Origin: Candidatus Babeliales bacterium | GTDB lineage: Bacteria > Babelota > Babeliae > Babelales > Vermiphilaceae | Direction of reading: 5' to 3' | Assembly (NCBI GenBank): GCA_035944115.1 | Contig: DASZBJ010000012.1 | Location: 124,001-188,000, forward strand | Length of the DNA: 64,000 nt | Shown here: positions 42,657 to 51,739 of the stretch, piece by piece | How the letters are laid out: each line of letters starts with the position of its first letter | Position numbering within the stretch: position 1 is the stretch's first letter | Program-made: the position numbers and the translations under genes | The notes under the pieces: model-generated | Told to the model about the DNA's origin: nothing | Seen by the model: only the letters and a program-made list of their open reading frames with translations | The model's database searches: none

Positions 42657-42906
42657 CGCACAATTATCTGGATGGCGACGTTCGCGGAAGCTCTCTCACC
42701 ATGACGGTTAGAGAACGCCAATAGTACTAATAATATTTATTTGTACTTCATAGTTTTACTTTTCAAATAAGTCTCTTTACTCAACTATCCCATACTACAC
42801 ACCAAAATGATGTCATCTACCTTCGCTACCACTCCACCTGCTCCAGAATATAAGGCATTTCATACTGTCATGGTGAGCGAAGCGTAGCCATCCAGAATCT
42901 GTGCGC
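42657..42906. repeat. Palindromic intergenic repeat pair
   Basis: GCGCACAATTATCTGGATGGC (42657-42677) faces GCCATCCAGAATCTGTGCGC (42887-42906) as an inverted repeat. The inner parts CTCTCACCATGAC and GTCATGGTGAGC also face each other. A GCGCC/GGCGC hairpin lies just outside (42645-42659). There is no ORF inside. The CTGGATGGC...CACCATGAC wording is typical of the short intergenic palindromes found in many copies in bacterial genomes. Confidence 0.75.
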
Positions 42907-43057
42907 TCAATCTGAGTGCGACATCATAGTTATCAAACTGTTACATCGAACCCACGTTATATAGGCTTTTTTGACTCTATCCTTCTTTTTATATACATTA
43001 ATAGACATGCAATGCGATTTTAAATAAAAATAAAAATACAAAACCAAGAAGATCAAT

Positions 43058-43655
43058 ATGGATAAATTTTCAAAAAAGCGTGTCTTGCTTCTACTTGCAG
43101 CCATATCATTACCATGCACAATGTCATCATACGCTCCCTTCTTCCTTAAAAAGGACCTCCAAACAAACCCAAAAGAACACCCAACCGAAAACGTTGATGC
43201 TACAGATAAAAAAGATCTTATCGCTGCTCTAGCAAAAATGACCGCAAACGGTGAAATAGCTTTTCCCTCAGCTATTTTCCTATCCTCCTCGATTAACAAC
43301 TACGTCTGAACGACGTTTAATAACTAGGCACGCTCATGCCACAAATACAATAACTCATTCCACCATTGCAAAATTACAAAGAAGAGCAAGTCTGAGGCTT
43401 GAAACAAAAAGCTATATCCCCAAAACAACAATAGCTTTAAAGGATTATATAAAAATAAAAGAATTAAAGCGTAGCGCCATTACAAGGACATCATGGATCA
43501 TTGAAAATGATGGCATTGAAGATGACGGCAGTTTCAATGATGCAATCATCGGAGATGGCGGCTTCATCTGCGGCGATGATGGTTACTACTCAATCAGAGA
43601 AGAGGTTGACATCCCCCTAAATAATGAATATGTGATCGCTGACAAAGGCTACTAA
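43058..43655 (+). pseudogene. Secreted-protein gene interrupted by a frameshift
   Basis: The ATG at 43058 opens a signal peptide (MDKFSKKRVLLLLAAISLPC) and stops at 43309 after 83 residues. A second frame is open from 43260 to the stop at 43655, has no start codon of its own and encodes an acidic Gly-rich end (NDAIIGDGGFICGDDGYYSI). A shift within 43260-43309, for instance near GCTTTTCCC, would join them into about 198 residues. The gene lies between the two copies of the tyrS 3' end. It is broken, recoded, or misread. Confidence 0.65.
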
Positions 43656-43682
43656 CGAAATTTTCCGGATAAGCCAATTAAG

Positions 43683-43720
43683 AAAATAGCGCTCAACAAA
43701 ATCAAGCGCTATTTTTTTTT
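43683..43720 (+). terminator. Terminator between the broken gene and tyrS
   Basis: AAAATAGCGCT (43683-43693) pairs with AGCGCTATTTT (43705-43715), followed by more T on the plus strand. It can serve both convergent genes. Confidence 0.85.
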
Positions 43721-44916
43721 TACTTTATTTGGTAAATCCGATGTTTACCAACTTTAATAATCATACCAGGCTGCCACGTAATCTGCTGCTTAAAGTCATT
43801 AATTACAACATCATCAATGTGCACTGCATGTGATTCTATTAATCGACGTGCTTCTGATGAACTGGTAATTGCTCCTAAAGCTTTCAGCAAATCAACAATC
43901 CATAGCGGGTTTGCACAATCAGCTGGTAACGCCACTTCTTGCGCTTTTGAGTAATCATGTTTTTGGAATAATGCTTCAAATGTATCACGCGCTTGCTGCG
44001 CATCATTTTTTGACCAAAAACGAGTAACAATATCTTGCGCCATCTGTTTTTTAAGCGTCATCGGATGAGCTTGATTAGCGGCAACATCCTGTTGCATCTG
44101 ACTAATTTCTGCTGGAGATTTTAACAATAATAATTCAAAATAACGCCACATCAACGTATCGGAAATAGACATCAATTTTCCAAATGCCTGGTCTGGCGCT
44201 TCGGCAAGACCAATTGCATTGCCTAACGATTTTGACATCTTTTGATGCCCATCAAGACCTTCAAGCAACGGGGTTGTGATGATAACTTGTGGTTCCATTT
44301 CCCATTGCTCTTGCAAGTAACGGCCCATTAACAAGTTAAATGTTTGATCGGTACCGCCAAGCTCTACATCTGCCTTGAGTACCACGGAATCATACCCTTG
44401 AAATAACGGATACAGCAACTCATGAAATCCAATCGGTTGATTGTTTTTCATACGATTCGAAAAATCTTCTCGTTCAATAAGCCGTGCAAGGGTCACCTGC
44501 CCACACAACTTCACCATGTCTTTGACGGCTAATGCATCAAGCCATTGCGAGTTATAGCAGATGGTCATCTTGTTAATGTCTAAAATTTTACCAACCTGCT
44601 CAAAGTAGGTTTTGGTATTAAATGCGATATCTGCCTCGGTAAGTGGTGGACGAGTTTTAGACTTACCGGTTGGATCTCCAATGCGAGCAGTAAAATCACC
44701 AATAATAAAAATAATTTCGTGACCTAAGTCTTGAAACTGTTTTAGCTTAGAAAGCACAACCGCGTGCCCTAAATGTAAATTCGGCGCTGTAGGATCCATA
44801 CCTAATTTAATTTTAAGCGGTTTGCCTTTTTCTAATTTTTTTATGAGCTCGTGTTCCGGAATCAAACTTACCGTACCAACCTTAATCTGCTCAACAATAT
44901 CTTTAACAACTGCCAT
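43720..44916 (-). CDS. tyrS: Tyrosyl-tRNA synthetase
   Basis: 398 residues from the ATG at 44916; an in-frame GTG at 44931 is less likely. Class I signatures are present: [18 protein letters not shown] (HIGH-type) and KMSKSLGN (KMSKS). [20 protein letters not shown] and [13 protein letters not shown] line the tyrosine site. The C-terminus has an S4-like RNA-binding domain ([20 protein letters not shown]). It charges tRNA-Tyr. The start lies 16 nt behind the stop of the S2P-like gene, so they form one transcript. The 3' end is duplicated at 42561. Confidence 0.95.
   Translation of the reverse strand: MAVVKDIVEQIKVGTVSLIPEHELIKKLEKGKPLKIKLGMDPTAPNLHLGHAVVLSKLKQFQDLGHEIIFIIGDFTARIGDPTGKSKTRPPLTEADIAFNTKTYFEQVGKILDINKMTICYNSQWLDALAVKDMVKLCGQVTLARLIEREDFSNRMKNNQPIGFHELLYPLFQGYDSVVLKADVELGGTDQTFNLLMGRYLQEQWEMEPQVIITTPLLEGLDGHQKMSKSLGNAIGLAEAPDQAFGKLMSISDTLMWRYFELLLLKSPAEISQMQQDVAANQAHPMTLKKQMAQDIVTRFWSKNDAQQARDTFEALFQKHDYSKAQEVALPADCANPLWIVDLLKALGAITSSSEARRLIESHAVHIDDVVINDFKQQITWQPGMIIKVGKHRIYQIK
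43721..43756. repeat. tyrS: 36-bp exact direct repeat, original tyrS 3' end
   Basis: Encodes the C-terminal [11 protein letters not shown] and stop of TyrRS on the minus strand; identical copy at 42561-42596. Confidence 0.95.
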
Positions 44917-44932
44917 AGCTTTTATAATCACT

Positions 44933-45616
44933 TTATAAAATTAAATTACCAACATACGTAATCGCTTGTTCAACATAAAACGATAAAATACCGCCAAAAA
45001 TAACCAGAATGACTATGGGCGCAAATACAATCACATAGTATGCGCGATCTGCCAACTCTCGGTCATAGTAAAAAACCATAAGAACAACTGCACTAATCAT
45101 GCTTTCTACCAACAATAACCACACATTTAAAGACATACATGCTCTATACAGCTGTGTCGCTAGCAACATGCTCGGTGTTAGCCCTATCACATCAGGACTC
45201 GTAAACAATAAGACAAGCTTAAAAAATAGTAATGCCAAAATAGGGATACAAAAAAATATAAATGAATTGGAAAAGAGCACTGCTGCTAATTTTAAAAACC
45301 GATGGCGTCCACCAATATTTACCGGATTTAATGGTATAATTTGTCCCCATCCAAATCCTGTATAAATAGGAATACGCATATCTCTCCACAAAATAATTCT
45401 TGTATCAAATGAAAGGAACAAGATAAGCAAACCAAATAAATTAATATGTGCAAACGGATTTAAAGTCAAAAAACCAAACTCTTCTGCTGTGTCGTCCCCC
45501 ATTTTTTTCCCTACCCATGCACGGAAGCAACCTGCAGGAGTAATGGAAATCAGATATACAAAGGTAAGCAACAAAAGCCCTATAATAGATTCAATATTTT
45601 TGATACCAAGCAACAT
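44933..45616 (-). CDS. Site-2-protease-like membrane protein lacking metal ligands
   Basis: 227 residues, about six membrane helices. [16 protein letters not shown] and [16 protein letters not shown] match the conserved LTLNPLAHID and FGWAKPVPVNP blocks of short site-2 proteases. Where those have HEFAH, this protein has AGCFR (residues 28-32). The Asp of NP..HID, the third zinc ligand, is Asn59. It is therefore predicted to be inactive as a protease. It may be a scaffold or a relic. It is immediately upstream of tyrS. Confidence 0.75.
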   Translation of the reverse strand: MLLGIKNIESIIGLLLLTFVYLISITPAGCFRAWVGKKMGDDTAEEFGFLTLNPFAHINLFGLLILFLSFDTRIILWRDMRIPIYTGFGWGQIIPLNPVNIGGRHRFLKLAAVLFSNSFIFFCIPILALLFFKLVLLFTSPDVIGLTPSMLLATQLYRACMSLNVWLLLVESMISAVVLMVFYYDRELADRAYYVIVFAPIVILVIFGGILSFYVEQAITYVGNLIL

Positions 45617-45805
45617 TCGTATATTTCCTAATTATAACTATAGATCGGTTTTTTAACGCAAATTCAAGTCTAAAATAAATAGAGGGTAGGGTCAATGTAT
45701 CGACCAGACTTCATCTGCAAGCACTTCAAACTACGTAGGATATCCCGCCTGCGAGCACTTTGTAACTTTAGTGAAGTAGCAAGGCGTGCCACAAAAGGAA
45801 AAATG
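45617..45805. repeat. Spacer with degenerate intergenic repeat
   Basis: On the minus strand AAGTGCTCGCAGGCGGG (near 45757-45741) and AAGTGCTTGCAGATGAAG are imperfect direct copies of one unit. The flanking GCCTTGCTACTTCACTAAAGT has the look of dispersed intergenic repeats. No gene is seen. Confidence 0.35.
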
Positions 45806-46117
45806 TCATGCGCAATAATCAAGGTACTCTGGAAAATCATTGCTCTTAACCGCTTTATAAGTTTGTAATATCACATAAGGGACAGCACGCAAATTAATGC
45901 TTGATTTTTTTGGTTCTATTGCAGAATCAGGATTATTAAAATCGATAGTATACATTGCTTCTTGTGTCGTATCAGATGTTTCAAAAAAATCTAATGTTTT
46001 AGAAATAGGATCAATCCTTATATAAAAATTAACCTCACCAAAATCATAAGTTGAAACTATATAATAATACATATTATTTTTTTCAAGATATTTTTTAATA
46101 CCAACATATTTTCCCAT
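45806..46117 (-). CDS. Candidate immunity protein for the upstream toxin-like gene
   Basis: 103 residues, small, no signal peptide, with alternating short strands (YYYIVSTYDFGEVNFYIRID) and an acidic middle. AAGGGA precedes the ATG. It begins 14 nt after the stop of the 814-residue toxin-like gene on the same strand, the usual place of an immunity gene. Sequence alone does not place it in a known immunity family; the role rests on position, size and composition. Confidence 0.5.
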   Translation of the reverse strand: MGKYVGIKKYLEKNNMYYYIVSTYDFGEVNFYIRIDPISKTLDFFETSDTTQEAMYTIDFNNPDSAIEPKKSSINLRAVPYVILQTYKAVKSNDFPEYLDYCA

Positions 46118-46131
46118 AAAATCCCTTACAA

Positions 46132-48576
46132 TTATTTAATTAATATTTCCCAATTATAAAACTGATTTATAATACCATGCGCACTTCTCCAATCCATCTG
46201 TTGTCCTTTCATAAGAATCGATTCTGCATATTCATGTAATAGCCAAGTCAAATCCGCTTGTACAAATTTATTGTCAACTAATCGATTCCATGCTTCTGCT
46301 ATATCAAGATCTGGAGCAAACCGCTTAATTCCATTGGATAATATATGTTCATCAAAAAACACATGTTCTTTAATTTTTCTGATGATGTTTTGAGACAAGC
46401 CTGTATTTTTTGACACCCTGTTAATGTCATTCATTGCCTCTCTTATTGATGCATATGAGAATGCTGCTTTTGCTTCAGCGGCCTCAAATTGTTTAATACC
46501 AGTCGTTTCAGCATAATGCGTTTTAAAAATATTTTTATTTATTGTTTTCTTTAAGCGTTCTATAGTCTTTTGCAATTGACGTAATTCTCGTGATTCTTTC
46601 AAAAGCGCGTGCGCCATTTCTGGAGTAATCATTTTGCCCATATTGCCACTACCAGAAACTCCTCCAGGTATTTTACCTTCTGGTGTGATCGCTTTTTCAC
46701 GCGCCTTGTCCAATACCCTCTGAGCAACTCCTTTACTCTTACCAACATCATGAGAAGCATTAAGAAGAACTCCTTCTGGTGTTGCCAAAAACCCTTCAGG
46801 AGGAGCAAGAGGATTTTTTCTTATCCAATTAAGTGCACTGGTTTTTGCTTTGGCAAATAATCCACCGAGCCCTTTTGTCAGTTGACTATGCGCTCGCCAC
46901 TGCGTCATGAGTTGTGAAGTTGTTTTGACTTTATCTCGTGTAGAAACTTCTGATGAAGTAAATGCGTTTATAAGGTTGTCAATAGGTTTAATAAAGGCGT
47001 CCCATTTTTCTTTTCCTTTTACTGGATCGTAAAAATCGGCGTATGCGATATCAATAACGTTACAAGCTAATTTGCAGAGTTGATATCCCAGTACATATTT
47101 TCCGGCTATTAGATATAAGCCGGTTTGTACAGGGTGTGTGATGCTATCAACTATTGCTCCAGAAATTCCCTGTTCTATGCCTTCTGCAATGGCATTGCTA
47201 CAGTCCAATAAATACAAACCAGTTTGTACTGGATGTTGTATGCATTCAGTTATTGCTCCAGCGATTCTCTGAGCGGTGCCTTGCGCAATAGCTTGAGCAT
47301 AATCAAGTAATGAATAACAAAAATCGATTATATGAAATGACTTTTCTGTATGACCGACATGATTGTATTCACGTGCTGCATCAATGGTGTGTACGAGCGC
47401 TTCCTCATTTTTTCTAATGAATGAGCCTGGTCCAGCTTCTACGGTTTTTTCTAAAAGATAGAGACAATCTTGATGTGCAACTTGTTGGAGTTGATTGCCA
47501 TAACAACTGGTAAAGCGGCTTTCATAAGGTATTGATGGTTTGATATGTGTTCTAACTAATTTGCGTGCCTCTTTTGAAACGGTATAAGCGCGTGTGACGT
47601 ACACAGCCCCATTTTGCTGCATGTCGCCATACGCTTTCTGTCGCCGTTCAAAATGGTTGCTGATGCCATAGTCGTAATCATCGCAAAATTCCTGAAGTTC
47701 TTGATCATACACAATGCCATCATCATAATCAGGGAGTTGCTCAACAAAATTCATCTGCATTTTTTCACGACATTGCGTTTGCATTACTTGTGCTTGCGCT
47801 AGTGCAATTTTTGTTGCCTGAGAGCCTATTTTGTCTCTTGCATCTTGAGATAGCTTTTCGCGTAAATCTGGATTTTGTTTTAACTTGTTATCCAGATTTA
47901 GGATCCAATCGTTGTAATCAAAGTTACTTTTTAAAAAATCCCAAAAACCTGCATGATCATATAAGTCCCATTGTTGCATAATTTTATAGCGGTGCTCATT
48001 GTGAATGTACGCTTTATGGGACCCCATTGTGTATACATATTGGTATTCAACAGGAGTTTTAAGTTGTTGGTTTTTGGCGCGCCATTCACCAAATAATTTA
48101 AATGCAGCATCCCAGTATCTTTGTTGGTCCCATGATGCGCAGCCTCTGTGATAATACATTACGTTAGTAAGTTCAGGATCTTTAAAATGTGCTGCACGAA
48201 TAGATAGGGGATCTCGCATAGGGCGATGTTGTGGAAGATTTGGTGGCAACGATCCGATAGATAGTGAAAAATTGGACTGATTATTGTTGTCTACATATGA
48301 TGATGGATATGCAGGAGTATGTTCATTAGTATGTGGTGGATAATCATAATTTTGAGGAAATTCAAAAGAATGAATTTCCTCTATAATTTCGATATCTATT
48401 TCATATTCAATTGCATGAATGATCTCTGCTTGATGTTCTGTATATTCAGGGGGAATGTTACCTTCGCAGCAGAGTTTATAATTTTCCCAATCTGATCGAT
48501 CGGTGGTTTTTAAGTGCGCAAAAGATGTTATGCCAGCTAAAAACCAAAAAATAGTGAGCATCTTTTTATGCATCAT
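46132..48576 (-). CDS. Large secreted protein with polymorphic-toxin-like C-terminal domain
   Basis: 814 residues. A signal peptide (MMHKKMLTIFWFLAGITSFAH) is followed by a long Tyr/Gln/Asp-rich helical body. Two internal repeats of about 35 residues lie around 420-490 (each ...GAI..I.HPVQTGLYL). The last 100 residues include IRKIKEHVFFDEHIL, NGIKRFAPDLDIAEAWNRL, WLLHEYAESIL and INQFYNW. This run of IK.H.F..H, rF.pd.diaeaW and L.HE..E is what I recall from variable toxin ends of RHS/LXG/CDI proteins; the domain name is uncertain. A small gene follows directly (45806), fitting toxin plus immunity. Confidence 0.68.
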   Translation of the reverse strand: MMHKKMLTIFWFLAGITSFAHLKTTDRSDWENYKLCCEGNIPPEYTEHQAEIIHAIEYEIDIEIIEEIHSFEFPQNYDYPPHTNEHTPAYPSSYVDNNNQSNFSLSIGSLPPNLPQHRPMRDPLSIRAAHFKDPELTNVMYYHRGCASWDQQRYWDAAFKLFGEWRAKNQQLKTPVEYQYVYTMGSHKAYIHNEHRYKIMQQWDLYDHAGFWDFLKSNFDYNDWILNLDNKLKQNPDLREKLSQDARDKIGSQATKIALAQAQVMQTQCREKMQMNFVEQLPDYDDGIVYDQELQEFCDDYDYGISNHFERRQKAYGDMQQNGAVYVTRAYTVSKEARKLVRTHIKPSIPYESRFTSCYGNQLQQVAHQDCLYLLEKTVEAGPGSFIRKNEEALVHTIDAAREYNHVGHTEKSFHIIDFCYSLLDYAQAIAQGTAQRIAGAITECIQHPVQTGLYLLDCSNAIAEGIEQGISGAIVDSITHPVQTGLYLIAGKYVLGYQLCKLACNVIDIAYADFYDPVKGKEKWDAFIKPIDNLINAFTSSEVSTRDKVKTTSQLMTQWRAHSQLTKGLGGLFAKAKTSALNWIRKNPLAPPEGFLATPEGVLLNASHDVGKSKGVAQRVLDKAREKAITPEGKIPGGVSGSGNMGKMITPEMAHALLKESRELRQLQKTIERLKKTINKNIFKTHYAETTGIKQFEAAEAKAAFSYASIREAMNDINRVSKNTGLSQNIIRKIKEHVFFDEHILSNGIKRFAPDLDIAEAWNRLVDNKFVQADLTWLLHEYAESILMKGQQMDWRSAHGIINQFYNWEILIK

Positions 48577-48792
48577 GATCCGCTTTATTGCTATCGCTAT
48601 ACCTACTTTTTTTGCAGTAAAGCATGAAGGAAACTAGAAATGCAATCTGTTACATCAAAACAATATGGCAAACCTCTAAAGAAAACCGCATAGCATATTA
48701 GCCTGACAAAATATCCTGGCTCAAGACGTGTCGACAAAGAGCCAATTACAAACTAGGCTACAAAGCAGAGCACCAGAAAAAGGAACTAATGC

Positions 48793-50691
48793 ATGCTTAA
48801 TAACAATACATCTCAAAAAAACTCACGAATGTATCAATCACTTTCTACTGCAATGCTAGCCCTTGCAACGATAATCACATACTATCCATCACTGCATTAC
48901 GAATTTCAATTTGATGACATTGCAAACATCAGCCGCAATTACAACATTCGCCATTACCATTTTACACAACTTTTTTTTGCAAAAACCCGTTGGATTGTTT
49001 ATTGGCTCAACTCACTGTTTTATACAATCAGCGGAATTGATCCTTATTGGTATCGTGTTTTTAATATTGCGCTCCATATTACCAATGGCCTACTCGTTTT
49101 TTTTCTTCTGTATCGCGGACTTTCTGCATTAAAGAAACAGCTCTTTTTCAAAAGAAATGCTCTCTCTATTGCAACAACAACTGCTGTTCTTTTTCTACTG
49201 CATCCTGTACAGAGCCAAACAGTCTCATATGTGATTCAAGGGCAGCTGGAAGGGCTTGCAACGCTTTGCGTGCTCGCTGCCAGCAGAGCAGTAATGCTCT
49301 ATGGTAATGCTACTCATCGACTAGCCAAATTTTGCTATGCCATGCTTATTTTTTTTCTTGCCGCCCTATCATCGGGAACTAAAGAGATTGCCATTGTTGG
49401 GCCGCTCCTTTTTATACTCACTGATTGGTTTTTTATTGCACAGAGAGAATGGGATCTTTTAAAAAAAAGATTCTGGCTTCATGGATGCATCATTATAATG
49501 ACCGCTCTGAGTTATCTTATACTCTTAAAGCCAAAATTTTTTACTGATGTAGCAACACTTTCTCTACTTGCAAAAAACAGTAGTGGGAATGTTATTGCGC
49601 AGACAACATCGATAACTCCCTATCTATTTTGCATTTCACAGTTTAAGGTAATTATTCATTACCTATTTATTTTTTTATGGCCCTTCAATTTAAATGCCGA
49701 TTATGACTGGACCTTATGCACTAGTTTTTTTGATCTTGATTGCATTCTTCCTTTTACATTACTTGCATGCATCGGCATAATGATTGTCTATCTTTTAAAT
49801 CGTAATCTAAGCAATGTTGTACTCTTTGGCCTTATATGGTTTTTTATATGCATTGCACCACGCTCAAGCATCATCCCTGCACCCGAACTCCTGGCTGATT
49901 ATAAAACATACATGGCATCTGTTGGTTGGCTATTTACACTTACCAGCGGCACCATCTGGTGCATCACAAAAATAAAAGATTACCTGCAGATAACAACCCC
50001 AAACGTTGCACTACTGCTCTGCTTTTCACCCGCTATCCCGCTCGGACTGCTTACCGCACAACGCAACACCGTTTGGAGGTCTGGGCTAGAGTTTTGGGAC
50101 AATGTACTGCAAACAGCGCCTAATAAAGCACGCGCACATAATAATTATGGCATCGAACTGCTACGCATAAGGCAATACGACCAAGCGATGCCTTATTTTC
50201 AGAAAGCTATTGACCTTGATACCAACTACTCCGATCCGTATAACAATCTTGCCACTGCATATGCATCGACACAACAACTTGATCTTGCAATCTCTACATT
50301 GGAACAGGGTATTGCCATCAATAGCCAACAACCGGAGGCATATAACAACCTTGCATCATTCTACTTACAAAAAAATGATCTTGAGCGCGCACAGAGTGCC
50401 GTTACCATGGCAATTAAACTGCGCCCTCATTATGGCAAGGCGCATTTTAATTTAGGGCGAATTTACATGGCTCAAAACGATCAAGTTGCAGCTTGGCGCT
50501 GTTTTAAACAGGCATGTTTACATGCCGATCTTACTACTGAGGTTGGATTTAATGCATACGCACAAGCAAGCTTTGCATTACAGAAATATGATGATGCGAT
50601 TGTTGGATATAAAAAATTACTGCAATGCAATCCAGATCATCTACAGGCACGGAATACGTTACATCAGATCTACGCACTTAAAAATACATGA
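48793..50691 (+). CDS. TMTC-like polytopic membrane protein with TPR repeats
   Basis: 632 residues; AAAAGGAAC lies upstream. Residues 1-430 hold about ten or eleven membrane helices. The first loop carries FQFDDIANISRNYNIRHY, the acidic FDD motif placed where GT-C glycosyltransferases of the PMT/TMTC type have theirs. From about 440 on there are some five tetratricopeptide repeats (AHNNYGIELLRIRQYDQAMP, PYNNLATAYASTQQLDLAI, KAHFNLGRIYMAQND). This architecture matches eukaryotic TMTC O-mannosyltransferases and many bacterial relatives. Sugar transfer to a periplasmic protein is possible but not shown. Confidence 0.78.
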   Translation: MLNNNTSQKNSRMYQSLSTAMLALATIITYYPSLHYEFQFDDIANISRNYNIRHYHFTQLFFAKTRWIVYWLNSLFYTISGIDPYWYRVFNIALHITNGLLVFFLLYRGLSALKKQLFFKRNALSIATTTAVLFLLHPVQSQTVSYVIQGQLEGLATLCVLAASRAVMLYGNATHRLAKFCYAMLIFFLAALSSGTKEIAIVGPLLFILTDWFFIAQREWDLLKKRFWLHGCIIIMTALSYLILLKPKFFTDVATLSLLAKNSSGNVIAQTTSITPYLFCISQFKVIIHYLFIFLWPFNLNADYDWTLCTSFFDLDCILPFTLLACIGIMIVYLLNRNLSNVVLFGLIWFFICIAPRSSIIPAPELLADYKTYMASVGWLFTLTSGTIWCITKIKDYLQITTPNVALLLCFSPAIPLGLLTAQRNTVWRSGLEFWDNVLQTAPNKARAHNNYGIELLRIRQYDQAMPYFQKAIDLDTNYSDPYNNLATAYASTQQLDLAISTLEQGIAINSQQPEAYNNLASFYLQKNDLERAQSAVTMAIKLRPHYGKAHFNLGRIYMAQNDQVAAWRCFKQACLHADLTTEVGFNAYAQASFALQKYDDAIVGYKKLLQCNPDHLQARNTLHQIYALKNT

Positions 50692-50707
50692 CAGATGATA
50701 GCGTTGG

Positions 50708-51442
50708 CTATGAAGTTTTCTTTAAAAATTTAAATTGACCATTTCCTTCATCTACAACATCCATTTCATCACTTTTTAACGCATCTTCTTCAGAAAAAAC
50801 AAGCTCACGTGCAGGAATACAAGACTGACGTATTATAACTTCATTCAAAAATAAATAATGCCGTGATTTTAAGGGAGAATGAGAAGATATATAACGAAAT
50901 TGATCTGTATCATAATAACGCTTATCTGTTGTAGCAACATAAAATGGCTCTGCAGTTCTTGGATCAAAAATCACTGCGTGATATGCTGGGGCATTTTTAC
51001 GCATTTCTTCAGCTTTTTTTTGTTGCATAATATAGCGAGAAAGTAATATTTTTGAGTCTTGATAACGTCCACGATTGGCATCATATCGATGCTCTCGATT
51101 ATATACATATGTTCTCTCAGGATCCACATCAAACCCAACGCTATTTGCATCTGTTGGAGGCGTAGACATTGCAGCAAAATAGACAACATCATATTGATCT
51201 GGTAGAACCCCACTATACTTTGAAGGATCATTGGCAGTGAGCCCTTTTTTGAACAATTCATTGTACGTCATTAAGCCGTGCTGTTTAACACTATCTACTG
51301 TGCCATCTCTACCTATGTAATGATATACTCGTACAAGACCAGGAGCGACTTGTTTCAACCGAGGCTTTTCTGTTGTACATCGCTGAGTTATAGGGCTCAA
51401 TAATATGATAAGAGCAATAAACTTAACCCGTATTTTTTTCAT
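50708..51442 (-). CDS. Secreted protein, possibly ADP-ribosyltransferase-like
   Basis: 244 residues from the ATG at 51442; a TTG 12 bases earlier is in frame. Signal peptide MKKIRVKFIALIILLSPITQRC, with Cys22 as a weak lipobox candidate. VRVYHYIGRDGTVDSVKQHG resembles the first strand of H-Y-E-type ART folds (His-Tyr then helix and G). YDVVYFAAMS and the late FLNEVIIRQSCIPARELVF would supply the middle and the Glu. No stronger evidence exists, so this is a weak call. It is convergent with the TMTC-like gene with only 16 bp between the stops. Confidence 0.5.
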   Translation of the reverse strand: MKKIRVKFIALIILLSPITQRCTTEKPRLKQVAPGLVRVYHYIGRDGTVDSVKQHGLMTYNELFKKGLTANDPSKYSGVLPDQYDVVYFAAMSTPPTDANSVGFDVDPERTYVYNREHRYDANRGRYQDSKILLSRYIMQQKKAEEMRKNAPAYHAVIFDPRTAEPFYVATTDKRYYDTDQFRYISSHSPLKSRHYLFLNEVIIRQSCIPARELVFSEEDALKSDEMDVVDEGNGQFKFLKKTS

Positions 51443-51579
51443 AAAACGTCCCAACCCCCAATCAAATCTTTTTAATTTTTTTTACTAATATTATCTAATA
51501 TTATTGCGTGTGGATGAAAAGTAAAGGGGCCTAAGAGCTACTAAATTTGGGCCTTTGCATTACTTTTGCCTTATTTTTA

Positions 51580-51622
51580 CCTTGTAATTTGGAAGTAAAA
51601 ATTCCAAATTACAAGGATGTTT
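51580..51622 (+). promoter_or_regulatory. Terminator-like hairpin in the glucokinase leader (possible attenuator)
   Basis: CCTTGTAATTTGGA (51580-51593) and TCCAAATTACAAGG (51603-51616) pair perfectly, followed by ATGTTTTTT. No plus-strand gene lies upstream. An alternative stem, ATTTTTAC (51573-51580) with GTAAAAAT (51595-51602), would largely exclude it. A GC hairpin (AAAGGGGCC...GGGCCTTT) lies near 51522-51555. This may be an attenuator for glk or an independent small RNA. Confidence 0.45.
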
Positions 51623-51710
51623 TTTAAAAATCAATAGAAATTGCTGGGGCTTTCTTGATCTTGTTTCCGGCCTTGGTACAGTAATCAATATCCATTGCCC
51701 ATAAAAAAAC

Positions 51711-51725
51711 AGTCGCCAGGCGACT
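51711..51725 (+). promoter_or_regulatory. 15-bp palindrome directly before the glk ribosome binding site
   Basis: AGTCGCC-A-GGCGACT is a perfect palindrome ending 2 bases before GGAGAG (51728-51733). It could be an operator or a small hairpin affecting ribosome access. Confidence 0.45.
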
Positions 51726-51739
51726 ATGGAGAGAAAATT

